From Bacillota bacterium (lineage in GTDB: Bacteria > Bacillota > Bacilli > Tumebacillales > Effusibacillaceae), in the NCBI GenBank assembly GCA_020059765.1, contig JAGVBM010000037.1, positions 1-13,132 of the forward strand: a stretch of 13,132 nucleotides of DNA. The letters are read 5' to 3'. The notes below the pieces were generated by a model. It was not told the DNA's origin and did not search any database. It saw only the letters and a program-made list of their open reading frames with translations. The position numbers and the translations under genes are program-made. Shown here piece after piece: positions 1-5,917 of this stretch. The first letter of the stretch is position 1; each line of letters starts with the position of its first letter.

Positions 1-1
1 C

Positions 2-139
2 ATTTACACCAACCGGGTCAGCGGTCCGGCCGCGTGGCAGATGGTGGCGCAGCAGGCCATTTGGATCCTTGTCTTATACGCGCTGGTGCGTTTGGTGTGG
101 AGCCGGATTCATCGACAACTTGTGGTGCAGGGGGGATAA
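2..139 (+). CDS. ABC-2 type transporter permease, C-terminal fragment
   Basis: Only the last 45 codons are in the window, and the gene enters from the left edge. The frame is open from base 2 to a TAA at 137-139. The visible part contains a hydrophobic stretch (AIWILVLYALVRLVW), followed by a basic tail, as expected for the last membrane helix and cytoplasmic end of a permease. The next gene starts 3 nt later on the same strand and is a clear ABC-2 family permease. Permeases of that family are usually encoded as adjacent pairs next to an ATPase gene, which would then lie to the left. The family is inferred mainly from this neighbour, because the fragment is too short to identify on its own. 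Confidence 0.7.
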   Translation: MYTNRVSGPAAWQMVAQQAIWILVLYALVRLVWSRIHRQLVVQGG

Positions 140-142
140 CGA

Positions 143-946
143 ATGCATTCACTTCGCGTATACGGCGTGATGATACGCGCGTCCATTCTGTCCCGGCTGC
201 AGTATCGGGCCGATTTTTTGATGGGAATTCTCGGAGTGTTCGTATTAAACGGTGCAACCCTCGGAACCACCTGGGTGCTGCTGCAGCGGTTCCAGACCCT
301 GAACGGATGGACCTTTTGGGAGATTGTGTTTTTGTATAACTTGTGGCTGTTGGGCCACAGTTTTCGGGCGATTTTCTTCCGGCAGGTGAACTTTCTCGAC
401 GACTATATCGTGCAGGGCACATTTGACAGTTTTTTGACGCGGCCGGCTTCGCCGCTGATCCAGTTTCTCGGCCGGGAAGTGCATTATTTGGGAGTCGGTG
501 ATTTTCTGCTGTCCTCGATAATGTTGACTCTTGCCTACCACAATCTGAACCTGGAGTGGACCTGGACGAAGTGGGCCTGGTTTGCCCTGATCGTTCCCGC
601 TTCGACGGCGGTGGAAGTCACGTTGATCCTGATTCTGTCGACGATTGCCTTTAAGACCTCCCGTTCGCGGGCGATTGTCAGCGCGGCCACCCAGTTCAGC
701 TTCAATCTGGTTCAACAGTATCCGCTGGATATGTTTGGACGGGGTGTGAAAGCGATCGTCACATTCATTCTGCCTTTTGCCTTTATGAACTACTACCCGA
801 GCCTGCTGCTGCTGGACAAGTGGGACAAGGCGGGATCGTATCCGTTTCTCGCCTACGCTTCCCCGTTCGTGGCGGTGTTGTTGGCGGTTCTTTCCTTTGT
901 CGTCTGGAAGTGGGGAATCCGTCAGTATCAAAGCACCGGTTCGTAG
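143..946 (+). CDS. ABC-2 family transporter permease (ABC2_membrane_6 type)
   Basis: This 267-residue polytopic membrane protein has about six hydrophobic segments, near residues 27-48, 58-78, 115-133, 144-170, 203-223 and 238-257. The segment LDDYIVQGTFDSFLTRPASP (85-104) and the motif PFAFMNYYPS (211-220) resemble the conserved loops of the PF06182-type ABC-2 permeases, which form the membrane part of an ATP-driven exporter with a partner permease and an ATPase. The start is set by an AGGGGGG ribosome binding site 7 nt upstream of the ATG at 143. The gene lies 3 nt after the preceding permease, so the two are surely one operon. The substrate cannot be read from the sequence. I see no convincing terminator after the stop. 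Confidence 0.9.
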   Translation: MHSLRVYGVMIRASILSRLQYRADFLMGILGVFVLNGATLGTTWVLLQRFQTLNGWTFWEIVFLYNLWLLGHSFRAIFFRQVNFLDDYIVQGTFDSFLTRPASPLIQFLGREVHYLGVGDFLLSSIMLTLAYHNLNLEWTWTKWAWFALIVPASTAVEVTLILILSTIAFKTSRSRAIVSAATQFSFNLVQQYPLDMFGRGVKAIVTFILPFAFMNYYPSLLLLDKWDKAGSYPFLAYASPFVAVLLAVLSFVVWKWGIRQYQSTGS

Positions 947-1033
947 GGCTAATTCGGAGGCCACTTTTCTTACCCATGCGATAAAACTGATTTGAGATTT
1001 TGCCCAATTCAGCCGTATTGCTGTCCAATAGGG

Positions 1034-1061
1034 TTTCCCGTCGCTTGTTCCATGTTATAAT
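1034..1061 (+). promoter_or_regulatory. Extended -10 promoter for a putative antisense RNA
   Basis: A perfect TATAAT lies at 1056-1061, preceded by TG at the extended -10 position (TGTTATAAT, 1053-1061). A weak -35 candidate, TTTCCC, lies at 1034-1039 with a 16-nt spacer. An extended -10 element can compensate for a poor -35. Transcription would start near 1068 and run rightwards into a terminator at 1201-1241, with no reading frame of note in between. This suggests a non-coding transcript opposite the small toxin gene. Seen: the motifs and their spacing. Inferred: their activity. Confidence 0.65.
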
Positions 1062-1073
1062 AACAACTAAAGG

Positions 1074-1102
1074 AAAAACCGCAGGTGCGGCAACACCTGC
1101 GG
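1074..1102 (-). terminator. Rho-independent terminator of the toxin transcript
   Basis: A perfect 9-bp stem (CCGCAGGTG at 1079-1087, CACCTGCGG at 1094-1102) closes a 6-nt loop. On the minus strand it is followed by TTTTT (1078-1074). It lies about 130 nt beyond the stop codon of the small toxin. On the plus strand the same palindrome would form the 5' hairpin of the antisense RNA, without a T-run. Confidence 0.8.
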
Positions 1103-1200
1103 CCCGTACAACGGCCGAATGCGTCTTTTGCTGCCTGTTATGCCACGATAAGACAAGATCCATTGGAATAGCGAAAAGGTCGGCTCGGGACTCAGAAACG

Positions 1201-1241
1201 GACCGCGTCAATGCGAAACAACCGGCGGTCTATTTTTTTTT
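1201..1241 (+). terminator. Terminator of the putative antisense RNA, overlapping the toxin 3' end
   Basis: GACCGC (1201-1206) pairs with GCGGTC (1225-1230) across an 18-nt loop and is followed by TA and nine T residues (1233-1241). The T-run is the complement of the three AAA lysine codons at the end of the toxin gene, so the toxin C-terminus and the antisense poly-U tract are the same bases. The stem is only 6 bp, but the T-run is long. Confidence 0.6.
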
Positions 1242-1313
1242 GATGAATGACAGCAGGGCTATCATCAGAAATCCGAACGAAATCATCAGCGCAATTGCTT
1301 CGTAAACTGTCAC
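1230..1313 (-). CDS. Putative holin-like toxin, 27 residues (type I toxin-antitoxin)
   Basis: This is a 27-residue peptide starting MTVYEAIALMISFG and ending in SFIKKK. It is a single hydrophobic helix (about residues 6-24) with a short N-terminus containing YEA and a tri-lysine end. This is the hallmark of the putative holin-like toxin family of Firmicutes (Hol_Tox, PF16935), which is related in character to the membrane toxins of type I systems. The start is a GTG at 1313, preceded by AAGGGGGTGATC (1328-1317), which matches 11 of 12 bases of the ideal anti-16S complement. An earlier in-frame GTG at 1329-1331 has no such site. A terminator (1074-1102) and a convergent antisense transcript complete the locus. 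Membrane insertion and growth inhibition are inferred from family knowledge. The gene is short enough to be missed by gene callers. Confidence 0.75.
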   Translation of the reverse strand: MTVYEAIALMISFGFLMIALLSFIKKK

Positions 1314-1316
1314 CGG

Positions 1317-1346
1317 GATCACCCCCTTCACTCTTTGAGTGTGGGG
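1317..1346 (-). promoter_or_regulatory. Hairpin sequestering the toxin ribosome binding site
   Basis: In the toxin mRNA, CCCC (1346-1343) can pair with GGGG of the ribosome binding site (1326-1323), and CACTC (1341-1337) with GAGTG (1333-1329) around an AAA loop. A small internal loop (A opposite AA) separates the two helices. The fold would hide the very strong site AAGGGGGTGATC (1328-1317). Sequestration of the toxin ribosome binding site is typical of type I toxin mRNAs and limits translation of the full-length transcript. Confidence 0.6.
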
Positions 1347-1392
1347 ATTGAGCCGATCTCCTTGACACATCAATAGCCATTGTACAAGTTCC

Positions 1393-1421
1393 AGTATATG
1401 AAATAAACATTGAATCCGTAA
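1393..1421 (-). promoter_or_regulatory. Candidate promoter of the holin-like toxin
   Basis: On the minus strand TATACT (1398-1393) lies 17 nt after a weak -35, TTACGG (1421-1416). Transcription would start near 1386 and give an untranslated leader of about 73 nt that contains the RBS-masking hairpin. The -35 is poor. Read-through from the kinase gene, whose stop is at 1481 on the same strand, could also supply toxin mRNA. Confidence 0.4.
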
Positions 1422-1480
1422 TGGGTAACTCTCACTTATGCAGCCCTTTTTACGTTAAAATTCATTTTTCTGTCACTCTG

Positions 1481-2944
1481 TCAACGGCTCGGCAAGCGTA
1501 CTGCAAATACTGTTCCTTCCCCGACCCGACTCTTCACCTCAATGGTACCGCGGTGCGCCTCAACAATCGAATGCGCGATAGCCAATCCCAAACCGGTTCC
1601 TCCGCTCTGCCTATTGCGCGATTCGTCCAGACGATAAAAGCGTTCAAACAAATTCGGAATTTTTTCTTCCGGAATTCCCGGTCCGTTATCCGCAATTTCG
1701 GTGACGACCCATGCTCCTTGCCTCGCAATGGTCACGCGTATCGTTCCATGACGGCCGACGGCACGGATCGCATTTTGAATGAGGTTCGCAAACACCATCT
1801 CCAAGGCAACAGGTTCCCCCATGATTTCGCCTGTTTCCTTGAAATCTTTCTGAATGTGCACCGTATCCGCGGGAATCGTCCGTTGCGATTGCTGAATGGC
1901 TCGTTCAACAACTTCCGCCAAGACGATTGGTCTGCGTTCCAAGTTGGGAGATTGTTCATACTTGGCCAGAGTCAGCAATTGATTGCTCATATGCGTCATA
2001 TGATCCACCTCCTCCAGACAACGCTGCAAGGTAGTCTTGTATTCCGCTTCCGTTCTGGTTCGCCGCAATGCGATCTCAATATCGGAGCGGAGAACAGCCA
2101 ACGGAGTCCGCAATTCATGGGAAGCGTCCTGCACAAATCGATTTTGCGCTTGAAAGGCCCGATCCAATCGATCCAACATACCGTTTAAGCCGCCGACCAG
2201 TTCGCTTAACGTTTTGTCGCGAACCGGAATTTGCAGACGGGTGGAAAGAGTGCGCTCTTCAATGGTTCGGACTGTTTGGGCGATCTCTCGAACGGGACGA
2301 AATCCTTCCCTGCTTGAAAAGGCGACGACGCTGCTGATCACAATCAGACCGCCCCCGGCAATACTTGCCAGCAGCAGCAAGATTCCCCCCAGCAATTCCT
2401 GTGTCTCTTCCGATTCCCTCGCCAATTCCAGCATGTACCCATTCGATTGCAGAGTAAAGGGTACATAGACTTCTCGATAGCCGCGTTGAAAGGGGAGAAT
2501 TTCATACCACCCGGCCTTCCATCCTGTCTTTGGCTGCTCGTTTTTTTCCAGCCGATAGGAGAAGACCGGCTCTCGCCGATCGGTTTCGCCTGTCAGCCAT
2601 TCCTCAGTCATCCATTCTTCTTTCATACGTTCCTCTTTTTCATGCCGGTTCTCTTTGTGAATTCCGTGTTCAAGCAAATAACGACCGTTGGCGTCAAATA
2701 CCCGGTAAAATCCATTGTCCCAGGGAAACGGCTCGATACCCCCTTTTTGCATCCACTGCGCCGTGATTCCATGGGCGTTGACGAGCAAATTGGCATCCGC
2801 GTTTTTGTTGAGCAGCCAGGCGACGCTGAAATAGAATGCGAGCAGAATGACCAATAGGACGGCCGCCAAATAGACGCCCGTACGAACGGCCATGCGGAGG
2901 GGAAAGTTCTCATTCCATCTCGTTTTTATCCAATTGATCTTCAC
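1481..2944 (-). CDS. Two-component sensor histidine kinase
   Basis: This 487-residue membrane kinase is the partner of the overlapping OmpR-type regulator gene. Domains in order: a membrane helix at about 23-45, an extracytoplasmic sensor at 46-183, a second helix at about 186-209, HAMP at about 210-262, HisKA with the phosphorylated H276 in ASHELRTPLAVLR, and a HATPase domain with the N box around N387-N391, the G1 box DNGPG (419-423), the F box NLFERFYR and the G2 box GTGLGL (450-455). All catalytic motifs are intact. The sensor contains an unusual Glu/Lys-rich stretch (about 97-124, including KEEWMTEEWLTGE). The start is a GTG at 2944 preceded by GGTGAT at 5-nt spacing, inside the 3' end of the regulator gene (35-nt overlap). 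An ATG at residue 18 is an alternative but would sit just before the first helix. The signal is unknown; the cassette suggests an envelope redox or metal cue. Confidence 0.93.
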   Translation of the reverse strand: MKINWIKTRWNENFPLRMAVRTGVYLAAVLLVILLAFYFSVAWLLNKNADANLLVNAHGITAQWMQKGGIEPFPWDNGFYRVFDANGRYLLEHGIHKENRHEKEERMKEEWMTEEWLTGETDRREPVFSYRLEKNEQPKTGWKAGWYEILPFQRGYREVYVPFTLQSNGYMLELARESEETQELLGGILLLLASIAGGGLIVISSVVAFSSREGFRPVREIAQTVRTIEERTLSTRLQIPVRDKTLSELVGGLNGMLDRLDRAFQAQNRFVQDASHELRTPLAVLRSDIEIALRRTRTEAEYKTTLQRCLEEVDHMTHMSNQLLTLAKYEQSPNLERRPIVLAEVVERAIQQSQRTIPADTVHIQKDFKETGEIMGEPVALEMVFANLIQNAIRAVGRHGTIRVTIARQGAWVVTEIADNGPGIPEEKIPNLFERFYRLDESRNRQSGGTGLGLAIAHSIVEAHRGTIEVKSRVGEGTVFAVRLPSR

Positions 2945-3617
2945 TTGGAATCACCAACTTGTATCCGAATCCTCTGATCGTGTGCAGAACGCGAAATCCG
3001 AGGAAAGATTCGATTTTCTTGCGCAAATTTTTGACATGAGCATCAATCGTATTGTCTTGCACCTCCCAAGGCTCGTCCCATACATGTTCCGCCAAACGTT
3101 CACGGGAGATCAACTGCTCCGGTCGCCGCATGAATACTTCCAGCATGCGATATTCCCTGGGCGTCAATTCGATGGGTACACCCTGCCAGGCGACTTCATG
3201 GCTTGACAAGTTAAACACAAGCCCTGACATTTCAAGCTTGTGCGGCTGTTGAACGGGGTTTCGCCGCCGTTGCAAGACCTGAATCCGCGCCAACAGTTCT
3301 TCAAACGCGAACGGTTTTCCCAAATAATCATCCGCCCCGCTGTTCAACCCTTGCACTCGATCTTCTACTGCATCCAGAGCGGTCAGCATCAGAATCGGCA
3401 CCGGGTTTTCCTGTTTGCGCAAACGGCTCAACACCTGATCCCCCGAAAGGCGAGGCAATTTCCGATCCAAGATCATCACTTCGTACTCGTGTTCAGCCGC
3501 GAAGAGGATCGCTTCCTCTCCGTCGGCGGCCCGATCGACCAGATATCCTTCTTCCTGCAGTCCGCGTACCAAAGCAGCGGCAAGACGGTCATCATCCTCA
3601 ACTACCAACAGGCGCAT
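2910..3617 (-). CDS. OmpR/PhoB-family response regulator
   Basis: This 235-residue DNA-binding regulator has a receiver domain (1-115) with the acidic pocket EDD (7-9), the phosphorylated D51 in MILDRKLP, T79 in LMLTAL and K101 in LGKPF. After a short linker comes a winged-helix domain (about 130-228), with the typical LTPREYRMLEVFMRRP and NTIDAHVKNLRKKIE segments. The start at 3617 has AAGAGGTGAGGG just upstream and lies within the last 20 nt of the membrane haem gene. The sensor kinase gene in turn starts inside this gene, so translation is likely coupled. Its position inside the cassette suggests that it controls the cassette promoter near 5491-5518, but no repeated OmpR-type binding site could be assigned with confidence. 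Confidence 0.95.
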   Translation of the reverse strand: MRLLVVEDDDRLAAALVRGLQEEGYLVDRAADGEEAILFAAEHEYEVMILDRKLPRLSGDQVLSRLRKQENPVPILMLTALDAVEDRVQGLNSGADDYLGKPFAFEELLARIQVLQRRRNPVQQPHKLEMSGLVFNLSSHEVAWQGVPIELTPREYRMLEVFMRRPEQLISRERLAEHVWDEPWEVQDNTIDAHVKNLRKKIESFLGFRVLHTIRGFGYKLVIPSEDQLDKNEME

Positions 3618-4182
3618 TATCCCTCACCTCTTTAGCGTTCCCAATTGCTCTCGGACCTGATCTTTTGGGAATGACAAAACGAATGATCAAGAGTATCGCC
3701 ACCACGAAGAGAGGAATCAGGTACAAACCGATGACGATCCCGATATTCCGGTCCGTTCCCAGCACAAGGCCATGGATAGTCGTCAACCCATAGAGCACAG
3801 GGGACCATGCATGCATCACTTTCCACAACGGGTTGCCAATCCGGGAACGAATCTCCGAGAAAATGATCGTCAACAGCAACCCATACAGGGACAGCACTCC
3901 GATTCCAACAGGAACCGTCTGGTAATCGGAAGCAAACGGAATGAGCAGATCCTGCCAATTAAATGTGATATAGCGATCATACAGCAAAATCAGCCCGTGA
4001 AAAAGTGCCAGGAAGAATGACCAATAGGCAAGCGGCTGATGCAGAAACGACCACCATCCCGGCGTTTGCAGCCGCTGGCGGCGGATCGAGGCATACAACC
4101 CGGAAAGGACGGAAATTGTCACCAATAGATAAGAGGCCATACCCGTCGCACGAGTCAATATCCATACATTCAAAATGTCCAT
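3598..4182 (-). CDS. Ferric reductase-like transmembrane haem protein
   Basis: This 194-residue membrane protein has about five helices (near residues 10-32, 47-68, 93-112, 126-143 and 148-168). Four histidines form two pairs: H48 (FLHQP) with H62 (LFHGL), and H124 (VMHAW) with H137 (TIHGL). This is the arrangement of two stacked b haems between neighbouring helices in the ferric-reductase-like transmembrane domain (PF01794), which includes MsrQ/YedZ. No FAD- or NAD-binding domain is attached, so it needs an outside electron donor. The start is the ATG at 4182, with GAGGAG about 8 nt upstream. An in-frame GTG at 4191 overlaps that site and is unlikely. The gene begins 1 nt after the apbE stop. 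Electron transfer across the membrane is inferred. Confidence 0.85.
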   Translation of the reverse strand: MDILNVWILTRATGMASYLLVTISVLSGLYASIRRQRLQTPGWWSFLHQPLAYWSFFLALFHGLILLYDRYITFNWQDLLIPFASDYQTVPVGIGVLSLYGLLLTIIFSEIRSRIGNPLWKVMHAWSPVLYGLTTIHGLVLGTDRNIGIVIGLYLIPLFVVAILLIIRFVIPKRSGPRAIGNAKEVRDNAPVGS

Positions 4183-4183
4183 C

Positions 4184-5110
4184 CTATACACTCCTCACCT
4201 GTTGATTCAAATCTACCAACAGTGCGTATTGGTTTCGCTCGCGTATCCAGCTTGCCCCCTTGTCAGATCCCAGCAGCAGCACGGTCTTTGCCCAAACATC
4301 GGCCTGTACCGCCGTGGGAGCGGTTACGGTCACGGACACCAGTTCCGTCTCACTGGGTCTTCCAGTGGTTGGATCCAGCAAATGATGCTGCCACCTGCCC
4401 CCGTTCTGCCATCTCCGCTTCCACGTTGAAGAAGTCGCAACCGCCCCTGTTTGCACCTGCAGTACGCCAAGATCCCGGTCTGGTGCATGCGGGTCTTCCA
4501 CACCGACGATCCAAGGTTTTTCCCGATTGCCAAATACACGAATGTCGCCCCCCGCATTCATAAGGCCCGCCCCCAACGGGAACAGCAACTCCGCTGCACG
4601 ATCCGCAGTCCATCCCTTGGCAATGCCTCCCAGATCGATGCGCACACCCTGTCGTTTACGAATGATATGCTTGGCCGTATCCACAACTTCATACGGAACG
4701 TCAGCGAATTCCTTGGAAAATGCCTTTTCCGCTGCAGGCAGAGGGAATCGGGAATTTCGGGAATCGGGAAGTTTTCTTTCATCCGACCATCGCTCCATGC
4801 TGACATCATAACCGGCATCCTCAAGCTCCGACAGAAGGGCAGGATTGAAAATCCCCCCCGTCTCATCAAATGCCTGACGGGCAGCCGTCAGCAATTGGAA
4901 CAACATTGGCGAAACAGGGATATCCCCCTCCAACCGATTGAACTCGACCAATTCGCTATTCGGCAAAAAACGGCTTGCTGTTTGCTCCACTTGTGCAAAC
5001 AGCAGCTGCACATTCTCGAAAGTTTCTGAAAAGTCCTGCTCACGGTCAGATTCCAAAATGATTTCCATCTCGGTATTCATGGCTCGAAACCGATGACGAA
5101 AGGTCATCAT
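4184..5110 (-). CDS. apbE: FAD:protein FMN transferase (ApbE family)
   Basis: This 308-residue enzyme of the ApbE family transfers FMN from FAD onto a serine or threonine of a target protein, in a Mg-dependent reaction. Visible family motifs are NTEMEI near the N-terminus, FNPAL (88-92), DLGGIAKGWTADRAAE (159-174), NAGGDIRVFG (185-194), ATSSTW (225-230), HHLLDPTTGRPS (242-253) and the metal-site region ADVWAKTVLLLG (270-281). No signal peptide or lipobox is present, unlike many ApbE proteins, so a cytoplasmic location is likely. The start ATG at 5110 overlaps the TGA of the preceding gene (ATGA), with GAGGAG 9 nt upstream. No protein with an FMN-binding domain or an (S/T)GA(S/T)-type acceptor motif is encoded in the window. 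Confidence 0.93.
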   Translation of the reverse strand: MMTFRHRFRAMNTEMEIILESDREQDFSETFENVQLLFAQVEQTASRFLPNSELVEFNRLEGDIPVSPMLFQLLTAARQAFDETGGIFNPALLSELEDAGYDVSMERWSDERKLPDSRNSRFPLPAAEKAFSKEFADVPYEVVDTAKHIIRKRQGVRIDLGGIAKGWTADRAAELLFPLGAGLMNAGGDIRVFGNREKPWIVGVEDPHAPDRDLGVLQVQTGAVATSSTWKRRWQNGGRWQHHLLDPTTGRPSETELVSVTVTAPTAVQADVWAKTVLLLGSDKGASWIRERNQYALLVDLNQQVRSV

Positions 5111-5454
5111 GACGCTTTGCTCCTCGTATCAGGCTGAATTTGCGGGATCTTCCTCTGGACGCCGGAAATGAATGGATTGAATCCGCGTTCATATTTCTCG
5201 TGTTCGTCCTCCCTGTATTCATGCTCCTCGAAGTCGTCTTCATCCTCGTGCTCGTATTTGCTCTTCGGCTCGTACTTGCCTTCGGGATTGTTGACAGAGC
5301 CATTCGGAACTTCGGCAGCTGCCTGATCCTGCATCTTTGAATCCCCAGTTTTTGAGTCTTGCGAAGCGCTTGCTGCCAAGGTTCCGGCGACTGCCGTGAC
5401 GAGTGCAACACTTCCAAGCCGTACTCCCCAGGTAACGAGCAATTTTTTATTCAT
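5107..5454 (-). CDS. Small secreted Asp/Glu/His-rich protein
   Basis: I do not recognise a family for this 115-residue protein. Residues 1-31 form a signal peptide or membrane anchor: the positive start MNKKLL, then the hydrophobic SVALVTAVAGTLAASA with an AxA-type cleavage site near residue 30. The mature part is hydrophilic. Its centre (about 61-90) is dominated by Glu and Asp with interspersed His and Tyr, including H69, H78 and H85, and looks able to bind cations. It has no cysteine. The start at 5454 has GGGAGG 9 nt upstream, and a good promoter lies just before it. It is the first gene of the cassette and shares an ATGA overlap with apbE. It could be the extracellular partner of the redox module; this is inference. 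Confidence 0.8.
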   Translation of the reverse strand: MNKKLLVTWGVRLGSVALVTAVAGTLAASASQDSKTGDSKMQDQAAAEVPNGSVNNPEGKYEPKSKYEHEDEDDFEEHEYREDEHEKYERGFNPFISGVQRKIPQIQPDTRSKAS

Positions 5455-5490
5455 AATTGAAAACCTCCCACTTGTCCTTGGTTATTACAC

Positions 5491-5518
5491 ATCATACAGG
5501 GTTAACCTGAAAATTCAA
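5491..5518 (-). promoter_or_regulatory. Promoter of the ApbE/two-component cassette, with palindrome in the spacer
   Basis: On the minus strand TTGAAT (5518-5513) and TATGAT (5496-5491) are separated by 16 nt. Transcription would start near 5484, about 30 nt upstream of the first gene. A perfect 8-bp palindrome, GGTTAACC (5500-5507), flanked by partly symmetrical CAG and TG, sits in the spacer between the -35 and -10, where a bound regulator would affect polymerase. Confidence 0.6.
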
Positions 5519-5535
5519 TGAAGAAAATCGTCCAT

Positions 5536-5561
5536 AAAAAAGAGCCGCTTTGCAGGCGGCT
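5536..5561 (-). terminator. Rho-independent terminator after the YozQ-like gene
   Basis: AGCCGC and GCGGCT (5543-5548 and 5556-5561) form a 6-bp stem around a 7-nt loop. On the minus strand it is followed by C and six T residues (5541-5536). It closes the transcription unit ending with the gene at 5596-5847, and insulates the cassette promoter that starts about 20 nt further on. Confidence 0.85.
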
Positions 5562-5595
5562 GATTCAGAAATTCGCTTCATGTACTGTTCATATC

Positions 5596-5847
5596 CTACT
5601 GTTCGTATCCGGTTCGCGAAATATCTCCCGCATCGTTTAAAGAATCTTCGATATGCGCGTCAATTGTCCCTTCCCGATAGGAGTCCATTACCTGCACATA
5701 AGTGGTCATCAAGGCGCCCTCCGGATTATCCTCGTCTTTGGTCATCCGATTGACATTCTTGGAAGTTTCCTGTCCGATGACACCTGCTGCCCGGCGCAGC
5801 GCTTCCGAATTGTACCCCGCGTGCCCGTACTGCTCCTGATCTGTCAT
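5596..5847 (-). CDS. Small hydrophilic protein, YozQ/DUF4025-like
   Basis: This 83-residue soluble, acidic protein has no signal peptide, membrane helix or cysteine. The C-terminal half, with VQVMDSYREGTIDAHIED (51-68) and a final SRTGYEQ, resembles what I recall of the YozQ (DUF4025) family of uncharacterised Bacillus proteins, which share a V-x-D-x-Y-x-EGTID pattern. The match was made from memory and not searched. The start is the ATG at 5847, preceded by AAGGAGAC; the reading frame stays open 12 codons further upstream but has no better site. The gene lies 70 nt after the pdhD stop on the same strand and ends before a clear terminator, so it may be the last gene of the pdh transcript. Confidence 0.75.
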   Translation of the reverse strand: MTDQEQYGHAGYNSEALRRAAGVIGQETSKNVNRMTKDEDNPEGALMTTYVQVMDSYREGTIDAHIEDSLNDAGDISRTGYEQ

Positions 5848-5871
5848 GTCCCGTCTCCTTCCATGCATCCA

Positions 5872-5910
5872 AAGTCGGTTCACATTTAAACTGCCCGTTG
5901 GAACCGATTT
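5872..5910 (-). other. Inverted repeat between pdhD and the YozQ-like gene
   Basis: AAGTCGGTTC (5872-5881) and GAACCGATTT (5901-5910) can form a 10-bp stem with one G-T pair and a 19-nt loop. On the minus strand the stem is followed by only a short T stretch (CTTTGG), so it is a weak terminator at best. It could act as a partial terminator or a 3'-end stabiliser for the pdh mRNA. Confidence 0.35.
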
Positions 5911-5917
5911 CGATTCA

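Larger units (their letters stand above)
1068..1241 (+). ncRNA. Putative antisense RNA antitoxin (type I toxin-antitoxin)
   Basis: The inferred transcript is about 170 nt, from the extended -10 promoter at 1056-1061 to the T-run ending at 1241. It begins with a strong 9-bp hairpin (1079-1102) that could protect its 5' end, and it finishes with a terminator. It is convergent with, and fully complementary to, the 3' part of the minus-strand toxin transcript. It overlaps the last 12 nt of the toxin reading frame (1230-1241) and the whole 3' untranslated region as far as the toxin terminator. This tail-to-tail arrangement is known from the Bacillus subtilis pairs txpA/RatA and bsrG/SR4, where the antisense RNA promotes decay of the toxin mRNA. 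The boundaries are predicted and no family match was tested. Confidence 0.55.

Noticed and set aside
245..964. Long minus-strand frame opposite the ABC-2 permease
   Set aside because: It mirrors a clearly coding plus-strand gene, its translation is Arg/Gln-rich without domain character, and it lacks an RBS.
1192..1410. A 72-codon minus-strand reading frame across the toxin locus
   Set aside because: It has no ribosome binding site at its ATG and no protein-like character. The overlapping 27-residue frame has a near-ideal RBS and a recognisable family pattern.
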